Assembly: GCF_927798095.1 (NCBI RefSeq) | Contig: NZ_CAKMMF010000021.1 | Coordinates: forward strand, 45,074 to 109,073 | Origin: Paenibacillus plantiphilus | Lineage (GTDB): Bacteria > Bacillota > Bacilli > Paenibacillales > Paenibacillaceae | DNA: 64,000 nucleotides | Direction: 5' to 3' | In this document: positions 36,589-45,324 of the stretch, in pieces | Position numbering within the stretch: position 1 is the first letter of the stretch | Layout of the letters: each line of letters opens with the position of its first letter | Notes under the pieces: generated by a model | Told to the model about the DNA's origin: nothing | The model's database searches: none | What the model saw: the letters and a program-made list of their open reading frames with translations, nothing else | Program-made: the position numbers and the translations under genes

Positions 36589-37332
36589 ATGGAGCATAAA
36601 TCATTAGTAGAACTCTTACAGGAAGAAATGAAGATGGGGCTTAAGGGAGGGCTGTACCATCAGACCCAAATTAAGCTTGCCTATAACTCCAACCGTATCG
36701 AAGGCAGCCGGTTATCTGAGGATCAGACACGATATATTTTTGAAACCAACACAATAAGCGTAGAGCCGGAAGAAACCGTAAGTGTAGACGATATTATAGA
36801 GACGGTTAACCACTTCGCCTGCTTTGACTATATGCTGACTCATGCGAAGGAAGACTTGTCCGAAGCAATGATCAAGGAATTCCATAGCATCTTAAAAAGA
36901 AATACTTCAGATGAAAGAAAAAACTGGTTCCGCGTGGGGGACTACAAAGCTAGGCCCAATGTGGTAGGAGATATGAAAACGACTGCTCCGGGAAAAGTGG
37001 CTAGCGAGATGGGGAAGCTGCTCAACGCGTATCACAAAAAGCCCAATATTTCGTTTGAGGACATCATAGACTTCCATTATGATTTCGAAAGCATTCATCC
37101 TTTTCAGGACGGAAACGGTCGTGTCGGCAGGATCATTCTGTTCAAGGAATGTTTGAACCATGGCTTACTCCCATTTATCATTGACCATGAATATAAGCTG
37201 TTTTATTATCGCGGCCTAAAGGAGTATTCTTCAGAAAAAGGATATTTGCTGGATACCTGCTTGTCGGCACAAGATAGATATGAGGCGGAGGTTGCTTATT
37301 TCTTTCCGGAATTGAGGACGCATGCACCATAG
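36589..37332 (+). CDS. fic: Fic-family AMPylase-type protein, self-inhibited class
   Basis: A 247-residue Fic protein; the family transfers AMP or other nucleotide parts to target proteins. The active-site motif HPFQDGNGR (H170-R178) is complete. The inhibitory motif S34-x-x-x-E38-G39 (SNRIEG) stands in the N-terminal helix, so this is the class that restrains itself without a separate antitoxin. I start at ATG 36589, seven bases after GGGAGG; the ATG at 36583 touches the RBS. It is monocistronic and the target is unknown. Confidence 0.92.
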   Translation: MEHKSLVELLQEEMKMGLKGGLYHQTQIKLAYNSNRIEGSRLSEDQTRYIFETNTISVEPEETVSVDDIIETVNHFACFDYMLTHAKEDLSEAMIKEFHSILKRNTSDERKNWFRVGDYKARPNVVGDMKTTAPGKVASEMGKLLNAYHKKPNISFEDIIDFHYDFESIHPFQDGNGRVGRIILFKECLNHGLLPFIIDHEYKLFYYRGLKEYSSEKGYLLDTCLSAQDRYEAEVAYFFPELRTHAP

Positions 37333-37612
37333 ACTCATCCTGGTATGGACAAGTCTATGTAGAAATAATAGAACAGGGATCCGTGATTGCAGTATGATAA
37401 ACGATATTGTTATCTATGAGAATTCAGGATTTCAAGAAGGACATAGTGATCGGGAGGGCTAATAGGGTTGTGTGAGTACCATTCGTCTTGCTTGTAACCT
37501 CGATGATCAGATCAAATAAGATTCGAATATTTTTATTCAAAGGAAATCTAGGGACAGTCGCTTATGCACTGTCTTTTTTGTTGTTGAACTTCATGTCTGG
37601 ATCATTTTAAAA
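37333..37612. other. Intergenic region with terminator
   Basis: No gene. CTAATAGGGTTGTG at 37459-37472 recurs at 44139-44152. The terminator at 37553-37579 closes the Fic transcript. Confidence 0.5.
37553..37579 (+). terminator. Terminator downstream of fic
   Basis: GACAGT and ACTGTC pair around a nine-base loop and are followed by TTTTTTG. Confidence 0.8.
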
Positions 37613-37654
37613 TGTAATCAATTGATTACACTTTTACAATGCGAATAGTATAAT
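37613..37654 (+). promoter_or_regulatory. Promoter and palindromic operator of the MqsR/Panacea-type TA locus
   Basis: TGTAATCAATTGATTACA at 37613-37630 is a perfect 18-bp palindrome. It overlaps a -35 (TTACAC, 37626-37631) set 17 bp from TATAAT at 37649-37654. GGGGGTGA precedes the toxin ATG 37681. The HTH domain of the antitoxin downstream is the natural candidate to bind here and repress the operon. Confidence 0.8.
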
Positions 37655-37680
37655 TTATTCATAGGGGGTGAACCATATAG

Positions 37681-37905
37681 ATGACGACGGCGGAATTTTT
37701 ACGGTAAGCGAAAGCACTCATTTCCAGCGGACGCACTTATTTTTCCAAGCGAAACGATTATGATACTGTTCAGGCACTTTTTGATTTAGGTATTGAAGAC
37801 AGAAAGGGAGCTTGGCGGGAGATCATGAAGTTGAAGCCTAGTGACCAATACAAGCCGCCTGAGTTGGATCGTAGAGGATCCGAACTCTACTTACATAAAC
37901 TCTGA
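37681..37905 (+). pseudogene. MqsR-like toxin gene with a nonsense codon at position 9
   Basis: The frame reads MTTAEFLR, then TAA, then AKALISSGRTYFSKRNDYDT and VQALFDLGIEDRKGAWREI, to a stop at 37903. The order of elements (KALISSG, QALFDLGI, the region LKPSDQYKPPELDRRG) fits MqsR-family mRNA interferases. The stop at codon 9 and a shortened C-terminus, without the usual WVF strand, make it inactive. It lies 20 bp before the antitoxin gene. Confidence 0.7.
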
Positions 37906-37925
37906 ATAAAGTAGGAGGGATAGTA

Positions 37926-38942
37926 ATGACAATAATAAACTATTGTGAATCTTGCCATACAGAGCATACTTATACGATAAAAAAAGAACTTCAGTTATTT
38001 AGATTTAGGGAGCAGGATATTGAGCTTGAACGAAGGATAGCTTTTTGTAACCATTGTGGTTCATTGATTGATGTGGAAGAGTTGGAATCCGAAACAATGG
38101 TTAATGTAGCGCGAATGTATACCGAAAAGTATGGGTTGACATCACTTGAGATCCAGAATGTGAGGCAGCAATATAAATTGGGGGTCAGGCCCTTTGCTAA
38201 GTTATTGAATATTGGTTCCGCGAGTGTAACCAGATATGAATCGGGGAGTTTACCGCAAGCGACCCATTTAGAGCTTTATAAGCGGCTGCAGCAGCATCCA
38301 CATGTTATATTAGAATTTTTCAACAGAAATAAAGGTTCACTATCTAGTAGGGAATTAAAAATGGTGGAAGCATCACTGGATGCTTGGACAATGGCTGAAC
38401 AATCATTTCAAACAGACGAACAAATTATTGAATCTATTTATAGATCTCATGAAGTAACGGATTTGGCTGGCTATAGTGATTTTTCCCTAGAAAAGTTCAT
38501 TCATATGATTTTGTATTTTGCGACAAATGGTGTGTTGAAAACAAAGCTTATGAAATTGATGTGGTATAGTGATTTTTTGTATTTCAAACGACAAACGGTA
38601 TCAATAACAGGTGCAACTTATGTTAAATATCCATATGGTCCGGTCCCCAAGGATCACGAGATCGCTTTAGCTCATTTGCAACATATGAATGTGATTGAAG
38701 TTGATGAACGCACGAATGATGAAGGCTGGACTATGATGATGATTCAATCTTCTGAGCCTTTTGATTCAACCATTTTCTCTGATGATGAATTAAAGACAAT
38801 GCAGGAAATTGAAGCGCATTTTAGAGATTATGGTTCCCGGAAAATTAGTGAGTATGCACATAATGAAATAGGATGGTTAGAAACAGTAGACAAACAACCG
38901 ATTAGTTATAGATATGCCGAAAAATTGCGAGAACTTCATTAA
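37926..38942 (+). CDS. Antitoxin with zinc finger, HTH and Panacea (DUF4065) domain
   Basis: A 338-residue protein built from three parts. The N-terminal zinc ribbon has C8-E-S-C11 and C42-N-H-C45. A MqsA-type helix-turn-helix follows (FAKLLNIGSASVTRYESG, about 95-112). The C-terminal Panacea domain (about 175-330; LMKLMWYSDFLYFK and YVKYPYGPVP) is a widespread antitoxin neutralising domain. AGGAGGG precedes the ATG. The gene is intact although its toxin partner is broken, so it may survive as a regulator. It likely binds the palindrome upstream of the operon. Confidence 0.88.
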   Translation: MTIINYCESCHTEHTYTIKKELQLFRFREQDIELERRIAFCNHCGSLIDVEELESETMVNVARMYTEKYGLTSLEIQNVRQQYKLGVRPFAKLLNIGSASVTRYESGSLPQATHLELYKRLQQHPHVILEFFNRNKGSLSSRELKMVEASLDAWTMAEQSFQTDEQIIESIYRSHEVTDLAGYSDFSLEKFIHMILYFATNGVLKTKLMKLMWYSDFLYFKRQTVSITGATYVKYPYGPVPKDHEIALAHLQHMNVIEVDERTNDEGWTMMMIQSSEPFDSTIFSDDELKTMQEIEAHFRDYGSRKISEYAHNEIGWLETVDKQPISYRYAEKLRELH

Positions 38943-38964
38943 CGCAAGAGGGGGAGGAATGGAT

Positions 38965-39350
38965 ATGACAGTGAAATCGGAAGGCAAGGAGTTAGTTATA
39001 ACACGTGTACTCAATGCGCCGCGCGAGCTTGTATTCAAAGCATGGTCCGAGGTCGAGCATCTGAAGCGATGGTGGGACCCGCTTTCGAAAAGATTGTCTG
39101 GGTCAACAGCTTTTCAGATGAAGCGGGCAACATTGTTCGGGCCCCATTTAGCGATTTGATTCCGCTGGAAATACGTAATGTGGTAACCTTTAGTGAAAAT
39201 AACGGTGTTACCACAATGACCTTGTGCAGCGGACCGATCAATGCAACTGAGGAAGAGAGAAGCTTTTTTGAGGGCATGTTAGAATCCATGCAGGAGGGCT
39301 TCGGAGGAACTTTCGATCAACTCGAAGAATATTTGGCAGACCATTGTTAA
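38965..39350 (+). pseudogene. AHSA1/SRPBCC-domain gene with internal deletion
   Basis: The start (TVKSEGKELVITRVLNAPRE and EHLKRWWDP) and the end (FEKIVWVNSFSDEAGNIVRA, then FGGTFDQLEEYL) belong to an Aha1-like START-fold protein. The join near 39076 loses about 40 residues of the middle and changes frame, so no whole product can be made. GGGGAGG stands before ATG 38965. Confidence 0.85.
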
Positions 39351-39359
39351 TCAAAGTAA

Positions 39360-39400
39360 GGGCTATCCTTAAAGTCATTGATATAGACTTGGGATAGCCC
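39360..39400. terminator. Bidirectional hairpin terminator
   Basis: GGGCTATCC and GGATAGCCC pair around about 22 bases, between the AHSA1 remnant and the convergent oxidoreductase gene. Confidence 0.7.
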
Positions 39401-39428
39401 ATACTTATGCTAGCACGGAAGAGCCTGG

Positions 39429-39962
39429 TTACTGTTGATGCTTTAAGATATAGTCGATATATTCGGTTGCACTGTGATTGATTTCCTCATCGCTAGCTTG
39501 AAATGACACTCCGAAGACAGCAAAATAGGGCAATAACACTGCGCCTACATGTCCTAGACTGGCTTTGAAAGGCACGATTACTTCATCCACGGTGAACGTA
39601 ATAGAGCCCTCGGGCAAATAGTTTTCTTTTTCATCGCCGATGGACATGGCCAGCCCAAACTTTTTCCCTTTGAGCTTGTCACCTTTCGATCCATAAGCCC
39701 ATCCGTAGGCAAAAACATCGTCCAACCACTTTTTCAATAGAGGCGGACAACTGTACCAGTACAACGGGAATTGCAAGATTACATGGTCATAGGCTTCTAA
39801 TAGACTTTGCTCTCGTGGAACATCAATGCTCCAGTTCGGATACTCTTTGTAAAGCTCATGAATTGTAATATCGTTCGGATATTGCAGCAGCTCTTCGTTC
39901 CATCGCTGGTTTACCCTTGAAACCTCAAGATTCGGATGTGCCAGAATGACTAGTATTTTCAC
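39429..39962 (-). CDS. NAD(P)H-dependent oxidoreductase, flavodoxin-like fold (copy 1)
   Basis: A 177-residue FMN quinone-reductase-type protein of the KefF/YwrO family, which moves hydride from NAD(P)H to quinones or electrophiles. LVILAHPNLEVSRVNQ is the flavin-phosphate start and ILQFPLYWYSCPPLLKKWLD the family signature. I start at GTG 39962 after AAGGGGA; the frame is open 20 codons further up. The HxlR gene is divergent and is the likely regulator. Copy 2 at 44173 is about 96 percent identical. Confidence 0.92.
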   Translation of the reverse strand: MKILVILAHPNLEVSRVNQRWNEELLQYPNDITIHELYKEYPNWSIDVPREQSLLEAYDHVILQFPLYWYSCPPLLKKWLDDVFAYGWAYGSKGDKLKGKKFGLAMSIGDEKENYLPEGSITFTVDEVIVPFKASLGHVGAVLLPYFAVFGVSFQASDEEINHSATEYIDYILKHQQ

Positions 39963-40183
39963 TATGAATGTCCCCTTCGCAGGCCCTATGCAAGAATGTA
40001 TCTTCAAAGCGCCTTGGCTCATTTTTTAGAATACCATTATTATCTTGAAGGTCTAGAAAAAAGAAAATACACAATAAAGTAAGGTCGTTACTTCAAAGTA
40101 CGTACTGGACTCGGAATAAAAGTTTTGAAACAATGAATATTTAGACTGGCTATATAAGAACGGCATGAACGAGGTGTTATTCT

Positions 40184-40576
40184 GTGAAACAATATCATAT
40201 GGGCATAGAGGCAACACTTGAAATCATCGGCGGAAAGTGGAAATCGCTGATCATTTGCTTTTTGATGTCCGGTACTCAGAGAACAAGTGAATTACAGCGC
40301 AATATTCAGGGTATCTCACAAAAGGTTCTCATCCAGCAGCTTCGCGAGCTTGAGAAGGATGGACTCGTAAGTAGATATGTTTACCAGCAGATGCCGCCAA
40401 AAGTTGAATATTCCCTCACGGAATATGGAGTTACAGCCAATAATATCGTTGAAGTGATGTGCTCCTGGGGGAAAGAAAATATTAAAATGAGACAGCAACA
40501 AGGTGAAAATATCGTCTTGCTGGGGGATAAGCCACAGGAGGAGAGTTCGGTTTGGAAAAAAACAAATTTCAGTTAA
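40184..40576 (+). CDS. HxlR-family transcriptional regulator (copy 1)
   Basis: A 130-residue winged-helix regulator of the HxlR/YodB type, whose members often sense quinones and electrophiles through a cysteine. Family marks are GGKWKSLIICFLMSG and RTSELQRNI, and VEYSLTEYG closes the wing. Cys residues are at about 23 and 93. GTG start with GAGGTG upstream. It is divergent from the oxidoreductase gene and overlaps the TetR start by 25 bases. Confidence 0.93.
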   Translation: MKQYHMGIEATLEIIGGKWKSLIICFLMSGTQRTSELQRNIQGISQKVLIQQLRELEKDGLVSRYVYQQMPPKVEYSLTEYGVTANNIVEVMCSWGKENIKMRQQQGENIVLLGDKPQEESSVWKKTNFS

Positions 40577-40845
40577 AAAGAGAAGCTACGTATCAGCAGA
40601 TGCTAAATGCGGCCTTGTTGTGTTTCTCCGAAAAAGGATACACATCAACGACGTTAGGAGATATCGTTGCGCGCACTGGACATACGAAAGGCGCTTTCTA
40701 CGGTCATTTTAAGAGCAAGGAAGAGCTGTTTTTCCACGTGCTGGATTACCAGAATCAACAGACGCAAGGGTGGACAGACGTACCTAAACACTACAGCCCG
40801 GAAGTTCTGACCGATAAACAACTTGATCATCAAGAACAGCACTGA
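40552..40845 (+). pseudogene. TetR regulator truncated at the repeat boundary (copy 1)
   Basis: Only the DNA-binding part remains: residues 1-83 match copy 2 (YTSTTLGDIVARTGHTKGAF and YGHFKSKEELFFHV), then 14 unrelated codons lead to a stop. The ligand and dimer domain is lost. TTG start after GGAGGAG, as in copy 2. A short DNA-binding product could still be made, but not a normal dimer. Confidence 0.85.
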
Positions 40846-40967
40846 CACACCATATTTTCTGACCGAGGACTTCTCGAACGAAGACGATATCGTCGTATAT
40901 GTCTGAACGCCATCAGTCATGGTATAATAATATGTATAAGGTTTACAAGGAAAGGCGGTCGATCATT

Positions 40968-41165
40968 TTGAGCGCGAACAAAGAAGAGATAAAAAAATTA
41001 ATTGATACGATACCTGAACAGGATGCGGCTGAAGTGCTTGATTTTATAGGTTTTTTAAAGATGAAGCGGGAACGTGAATCCTTCCGTGATCTTGAAAAAG
41101 CAAGTGCTTCGAGCACCGAATTCTGGAACAACCCAATTGATGACGAGGTTTGGAATCATGTATAA
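40968..41165 (+). CDS. DUF2281/PemI-like antitoxin
   Basis: A 65-residue acidic protein (KKLIDTIPEQDAAEVLDFIG at 8-27 and a C-terminal WNNPIDDEVWNHV), typical of the small antitoxins that precede PemK/MazF toxins. TTG 40968 follows AAGGAAAGG; TATAAT stands at 40923-40928. Its end overlaps the toxin start by eight bases. The antitoxin is intact, the toxin is not. Confidence 0.75.
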   Translation: MSANKEEIKKLIDTIPEQDAAEVLDFIGFLKMKRERESFRDLEKASASSTEFWNNPIDDEVWNHV

Positions 41166-41495
41166 GCAAGGCGATATTTTACTTATTCCTTTCCCGTTCA
41201 GCGATCTGTCATCCACTAAGCAACGCCCGGTACTTGTTTTATCCAATTCGCGTATAACGGGTCTCAACAGGATATCCTGGTAGCGGGCATTACTTCCAAC
41301 TTATCGGATCGCACATATCTCATCCATTTAACCACCAACGATTTGGAACAAGGGCAACTGAAGGTTGATTCAGGTATTAGGGCAGATAAGATTTATACGT
41401 TGTCCAAGCAAATCGTGGTCAAAAAATTCGGCCGAGTCAATCAAACGATTGTAAGCTAGGTTAAGGAAAAGATAAATGAATTGCTAACTGATTAG
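41158..41495 (+). pseudogene. PemK/MazF-family toxin, frameshifted
   Basis: The first 32 codons (YKQGDILLIPFPFSDLSS and KQRPVLVLSN) are a normal start of an mRNA interferase. A frameshift near 41250 moves the rest (YNGSQQDILVAGITSNLS and LSKQIVVKKFGRVNQTIVS) to another frame, and a TAG at 41458 interrupts the tail. No full-length toxin can be made. Confidence 0.85.
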
Positions 41496-41526
41496 TCGGA
41501 TCAACGAGACTTCTGGAAAACATGCG

Positions 41527-41552
41527 GACCGTTCACTTGAGCGGTCTTTTTT
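41527..41552 (+). terminator. Terminator after the PemK remnant
   Basis: GACCG and CGGTC pair around a short loop with extra pairs outside, followed by TTTTTT. Confidence 0.75.
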
Positions 41553-41640
41553 CATGCCTTTTTTCAGAGAGCTTCGAGCTAGGCGAAAGGGGGTGTCCGG
41601 AAAGTTGTTGGATGATTTCAGAGTCCCCATATACAATGAA

Positions 41641-41687
41641 AAAGATGCTTCCTGTCCCACCTTTTAGTGGTTTGGAAGCATCTTTTC
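41641..41687 (-). terminator. Terminator of the alcohol dehydrogenase gene
   Basis: A 12-bp stem (AAAGATGCTTCC with GGAAGCATCTTT) lies about 60 bp beyond the minus-strand stop. A related hairpin (AAGACGCCTCC/GGAAGCGTCTT) occurs at 54463-54513. Confidence 0.8.
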
Positions 41688-41749
41688 ACATCATTTGGGA
41701 CTGACTCACTGGATATTGGACTTTTCGGAAAGCCCCTTCGAGAAACTGA

Positions 41750-42895
41750 CTACATCCGATTCAGCAGTTCGACAATCGTTTCTTTCGGGTAAAGGGATTG
41801 CATTCGGGCCATTTCAATGGTTCGATAAATATGGGAGGCAATCTCTTCGATTTTGTCTTTGTCGATATGAACTTGCTCCAGCTTGACCGGAGCGCCGATG
41901 CTGACAAACCAGTTCGTTAAAGCCTCGATGCCTTCTTCGGCTGTTTGCAATCCGAACGTATTGCGTGCGAATTGTTCATATCTAGTCGGATTCATGGGAA
42001 GATGCCAATTCATCCATGCTGGGTAAACGACAGCGAGACCAGCGCCATGAGGCACATCGTACAAGGCCGACAGGGAATGCTCAATTAAGTGGGTGTCATA
42101 GCGATTGCCCTCCACTCCGGCGAAGGTGGTCCGGTTCAGGGCTTGCGCCGCAGCCCAGGCAAATTCGCTTCTTGCTTCATAGTCCCCCGGATTCTTCAGC
42201 AGGACGTCTGTGGTTCGAATGACCGTTCTGATGATGTTCTCGATATGATTCGCTGTCATTTCCGGAATGTAGGAGGCGGTAAAATATAAATCCATGCAGT
42301 GGGACAAAATATCAACGCCGGAGTAAGCCAAATATACGTTGGTTACCGTTTCCTGGAGCTCCGGATTAATCACCGACACAGCCGGGAAAGCGGCGGGGCT
42401 GGAGAAGCCGAATTTCTCCGTCGTTTCTTCATTGGTAATGACCGCCGAAGCGTTCATTTCGCTGCCGGTTGCCGATAAGGTCAGAATATCGAAAATTTTC
42501 AACGCGGCATCCGGGTATTTCTTGTAGCTGCACAAATCCCATACGTCGCCATCGTATACCGCTCCAGCAGCAATCACCTTTGCCGTATCTAGTACAGAGC
42601 CTCCGCCTACGGCCAGAACGGCATCCACGCTGTTCTCCTTGGCGATACGTACGCCTTCCCTGGCTTTACTGATGACCGGATTGCTTTTGATCCCGCTCAG
42701 AGTGACAAATTCAATTCCGTTTTCCCCGAGCGATTTCGCAACTCTGTCGAACAGGCCGGATGCTTTAATTCGCTCCGATCCGTATACGAGCAGAGCTTTT
42801 TTCACGCCGTAAGGTGCCATGTAACTGCCGATCAAGTTCTCTTTATCTTTTCCGAATTCAACTTTCGTCGGGTTGTAGAATGTAAAATCCTTCAT
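41750..42895 (-). CDS. Iron-containing alcohol dehydrogenase (YqhD/BDH-like)
   Basis: A 381-residue NAD(P)-dependent dehydrogenase of the Fe-ADH family; YqhD and butanol dehydrogenase relatives reduce aldehydes. The cofactor loop is AVGGGSVLDTAK and the metal-binding region HLIEHSLSALYDVPHGAGLA carries the histidines. The start KDFTFYNPTKVEFGK is typical for the BDH branch. I start at ATG 42895, nine bases after AAGGAGAA, not at the upstream frame opening. The divergent AraC gene is the likely activator, for example under aldehyde stress. Confidence 0.94.
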   Translation of the reverse strand: MKDFTFYNPTKVEFGKDKENLIGSYMAPYGVKKALLVYGSERIKASGLFDRVAKSLGENGIEFVTLSGIKSNPVISKAREGVRIAKENSVDAVLAVGGGSVLDTAKVIAAGAVYDGDVWDLCSYKKYPDAALKIFDILTLSATGSEMNASAVITNEETTEKFGFSSPAAFPAVSVINPELQETVTNVYLAYSGVDILSHCMDLYFTASYIPEMTANHIENIIRTVIRTTDVLLKNPGDYEARSEFAWAAAQALNRTTFAGVEGNRYDTHLIEHSLSALYDVPHGAGLAVVYPAWMNWHLPMNPTRYEQFARNTFGLQTAEEGIEALTNWFVSIGAPVKLEQVHIDKDKIEEIASHIYRTIEMARMQSLYPKETIVELLNRM

Positions 42896-43164
42896 AATAC
42901 AGCATTCTCCTTTTTCTGACCAAGTGGAGGTCTTATTTTTTGTGTTTCTATTCTGTACAATAAATGAAAAACCGATATGGTTACATATCCGGATTACAGA
43001 ACATGTTGTCTGAATCACTGATCGGATCATATCCGTAATTGGCACAAGTTTATCGTGGATTTGACTATGTATGGGGCGTCAATTCGGGTGTATAATGGCA
43101 TTTACTTTTGAATGACGATTTGGCAAAGCTCACTTCGAGCCTTGCTTGGAGGGAGTTTTGGCAC

Positions 43165-44070
43165 ATGATAACTATCGAATCGATCTCTGTGCTGCATGAC
43201 ATTCTGGGCTGCGCCAAACCGAGGCATCCATTGATCACCCTTATTGATTACAATACGATCAATCCTCGCGCTTCCGATTACAATGTCTCGTTCAAGCTGA
43301 ATTTCTATATGATTTCCTTGAAACAGAATGCCGAATGTGAGCTTATTTATGGACGAGAATATTACGACTTCCACGAAGGCAGCCTGATGTTTGCTGCGCC
43401 CGGACAAGTCCTGGCAAAGGGGAACCGCAACAGCAATGAGAAATCGGACGGATGGATGCTATGCTTCCACCCCGATTTGATCAGAGGCAGTGCATTGTGG
43501 CATAAAATGCCGGAATACAGCTTTTTTGAATATGAGGCAAATGAAGCCTTGCATCTTTCTGACCAGGAAAAGGAAATTGTAGATCGTATCGTTAGCCATA
43601 TTCAGGTTGAATACAGCGGAAACCTGGATACCTACAGCAACGACCTGCTCATATCGAATCTGGAAGTGCTGCTGAACTATGCGAAGCGTTTTTATGGGAG
43701 ACAATTTATTACAAGGACGGCCGTTGTCAAAGACTCCGTTGCCAAATTTGAAAAGCTCCTGCAGCAGCGATGCTCTACAGAAGCTATTGAAGAGGAAGGG
43801 ATGCCCAGCGTTAAAGGACTTGCGCAAGCGATGGGGTACTCCCCGAACTATCTATCGGATATGCTGAAGAAAGAAACGGGGAAAACGGCACAGGAATTTA
43901 TTAAATTGCACATGCTGGAGATTGCCAAACGATTGCTTGCGACGACCAAAGACCCCATTTATCTGATAGCGGAGAGACTTGGATTTGAACAACCGTCAAG
44001 CTTTACCAAGTTTATAAAAATGCAATTAGGCCTAAGCCCCGCTGATTATAGAAGAATGAAAGCCGAGTGA
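43165..44070 (+). CDS. AraC-family transcriptional regulator
   Basis: A 302-residue regulator: an AraC N-terminal cupin-type sensor (about 20-175) and a C-terminal double helix-turn-helix (about 215-300: VKGLAQAMGYSPNYLSDMLK, and GFEQPSSFTKFIKMQLGLSP). ATG 43165 lies nine bases after GGAGGGAG; the frame is open to 43108. It is divergent from the alcohol dehydrogenase with about 270 bp between starts, the usual arrangement for activation of that gene. Confidence 0.92.
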   Translation: MITIESISVLHDILGCAKPRHPLITLIDYNTINPRASDYNVSFKLNFYMISLKQNAECELIYGREYYDFHEGSLMFAAPGQVLAKGNRNSNEKSDGWMLCFHPDLIRGSALWHKMPEYSFFEYEANEALHLSDQEKEIVDRIVSHIQVEYSGNLDTYSNDLLISNLEVLLNYAKRFYGRQFITRTAVVKDSVAKFEKLLQQRCSTEAIEEEGMPSVKGLAQAMGYSPNYLSDMLKKETGKTAQEFIKLHMLEIAKRLLATTKDPIYLIAERLGFEQPSSFTKFIKMQLGLSPADYRRMKAE

Positions 44071-44172
44071 TCTAGACTAACACGCGATGGGAAAAGAAAT
44101 CGCTTTGATTAAGGCTGCTTCGTCAACGTATCATCGGGGACTAATAGGGTTGTGAGGATCGGAAGAGCCCGG

Positions 44173-44706
44173 TTACTGTTGATGCTTAAAGATATAGTCG
44201 ATATAGTCGGTTGCACTGTGATTGATTTTCTCATCGCTAGCTTGAAATGAAATTCCGAAGACAGCAAAATAGGGCAATAACACTGCGCCTACATGTCCTA
44301 GACTGGCTTTGAAAGGCACGATTACTTCATCCACGGTGAACGTAATAGAGCCCTCGGGCGAATAGTTTTCTTTTTTGTCGCCGATGGACATGGCCAGCCC
44401 GAACTTTTTCCCTTTGAGCTTGTCACCTTTCGATCCATAAGCCCATCCGTAGGCAAAAACATCGTCCAACCACTTTTTCAATAGAGGCGGACAACTGTAC
44501 CAGTACAACGGGAATTGCAAGATTACATGGTCATAGGCTTCTAATAGACGCTGCTCGCGAGGAACATCAATGCTCCAGTTCGGATACTCTTTGTAAAGCT
44601 CATGAATTGTAATATCGTTCGGATGTTGCAGCAGCTGTTCTTTCCATCGCTGGTTTACCCTTGAAACCTCAAGGTTCGGGTGTGCCAAAATGACTAGTGT
44701 TTTCAT
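44173..44706 (-). CDS. NAD(P)H-dependent oxidoreductase, flavodoxin-like fold (copy 2)
   Basis: A 177-residue protein that differs from copy 1 by only a few residues (for instance KEQLLQHP instead of NEELLQYP). It starts with ATG where copy 1 has GTG, after a CTCCCC-complementary GGGGAG. All family motifs are kept, so both copies should be active. Divergent HxlR regulator upstream. Confidence 0.92.
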   Translation of the reverse strand: MKTLVILAHPNLEVSRVNQRWKEQLLQHPNDITIHELYKEYPNWSIDVPREQRLLEAYDHVILQFPLYWYSCPPLLKKWLDDVFAYGWAYGSKGDKLKGKKFGLAMSIGDKKENYSPEGSITFTVDEVIVPFKASLGHVGAVLLPYFAVFGISFQASDEKINHSATDYIDYIFKHQQ

Positions 44707-44931
44707 TATGAATCTCCCCTTCGCCAGGCCCCTATGCAAGAATGTATCTTCAAAGCGCCTTGGCTCATTTTTTAGAATACGATCATTATCCTGCAGGTCT
44801 AGAAAAAAGAAAATACACACAATAAAGTAAGGTGGTTACTTCAAAGTGTGTACTGGACTCGGAATAAAAGTTATGAAACAATGAATATTTAGACCGGCTT
44901 TATAAGAACGGCATGAACGGGGTGTTATTCT

Positions 44932-45324
44932 GTGAAACAGTATCATATGGGCATAGAGGCAACACTCGAAATCATCGGCGGAAAGTGGAAATCGCTGATC
45001 ATTTGCTTTTTGATGTCCGGTACAAAGAGAACAAGCGAATTACAGCGCAATATTAAGGGGATTTCACAAAAGGTTCTCATCCAACAGCTTCGCGAGCTTG
45101 AGAAGGATGGACTCGTAAGTAGATATGTTTACCAGCAGATGCCGCCAAAGGTTGAATATTCCCTCACGGAATATGGAGTTACAGCCAATAGTATCGTTGA
45201 TGTTATGTGTTCTTGGGGGAAAGAAAATATTAAAATGAGACAGCAACAAGGTGAAAATATCGTCTTGCTGGAGGATAAGCCACAGGAGGAGAGCTCGGTT
45301 TGGAAAAGAACAAATTTCAGTTAA
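44932..45324 (+). CDS. HxlR-family transcriptional regulator (copy 2)
   Basis: A 130-residue winged-helix protein, differing from copy 1 at about eight positions (TKRTSELQRNIKGIS for TQRTSELQRNIQGIS). The binding helix is kept, so the two proteins probably bind each other's operators and cross-regulate both oxidoreductases. GTG start, and a 25-base overlap with tetR. Confidence 0.92.
   Translation: MKQYHMGIEATLEIIGGKWKSLIICFLMSGTKRTSELQRNIKGISQKVLIQQLRELEKDGLVSRYVYQQMPPKVEYSLTEYGVTANSIVDVMCSWGKENIKMRQQQGENIVLLEDKPQEESSVWKRTNFS

Larger units (their letters stand above)
39416..40800. repeat. Long direct repeat, copy 1 (oxidoreductase-HxlR-TetR)
   Basis: About 1.385 kb is nearly identical to 44159-45548, by eye around 95 percent, in the same orientation. 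It begins just outside the oxidoreductase stop and ends inside the TetR gene, where copy 1 changes abruptly after CACTACAGCCCG. The segment between the copies holds the DUF2281/PemK remnant, the alcohol dehydrogenase and AraC genes. Confidence 0.92.
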
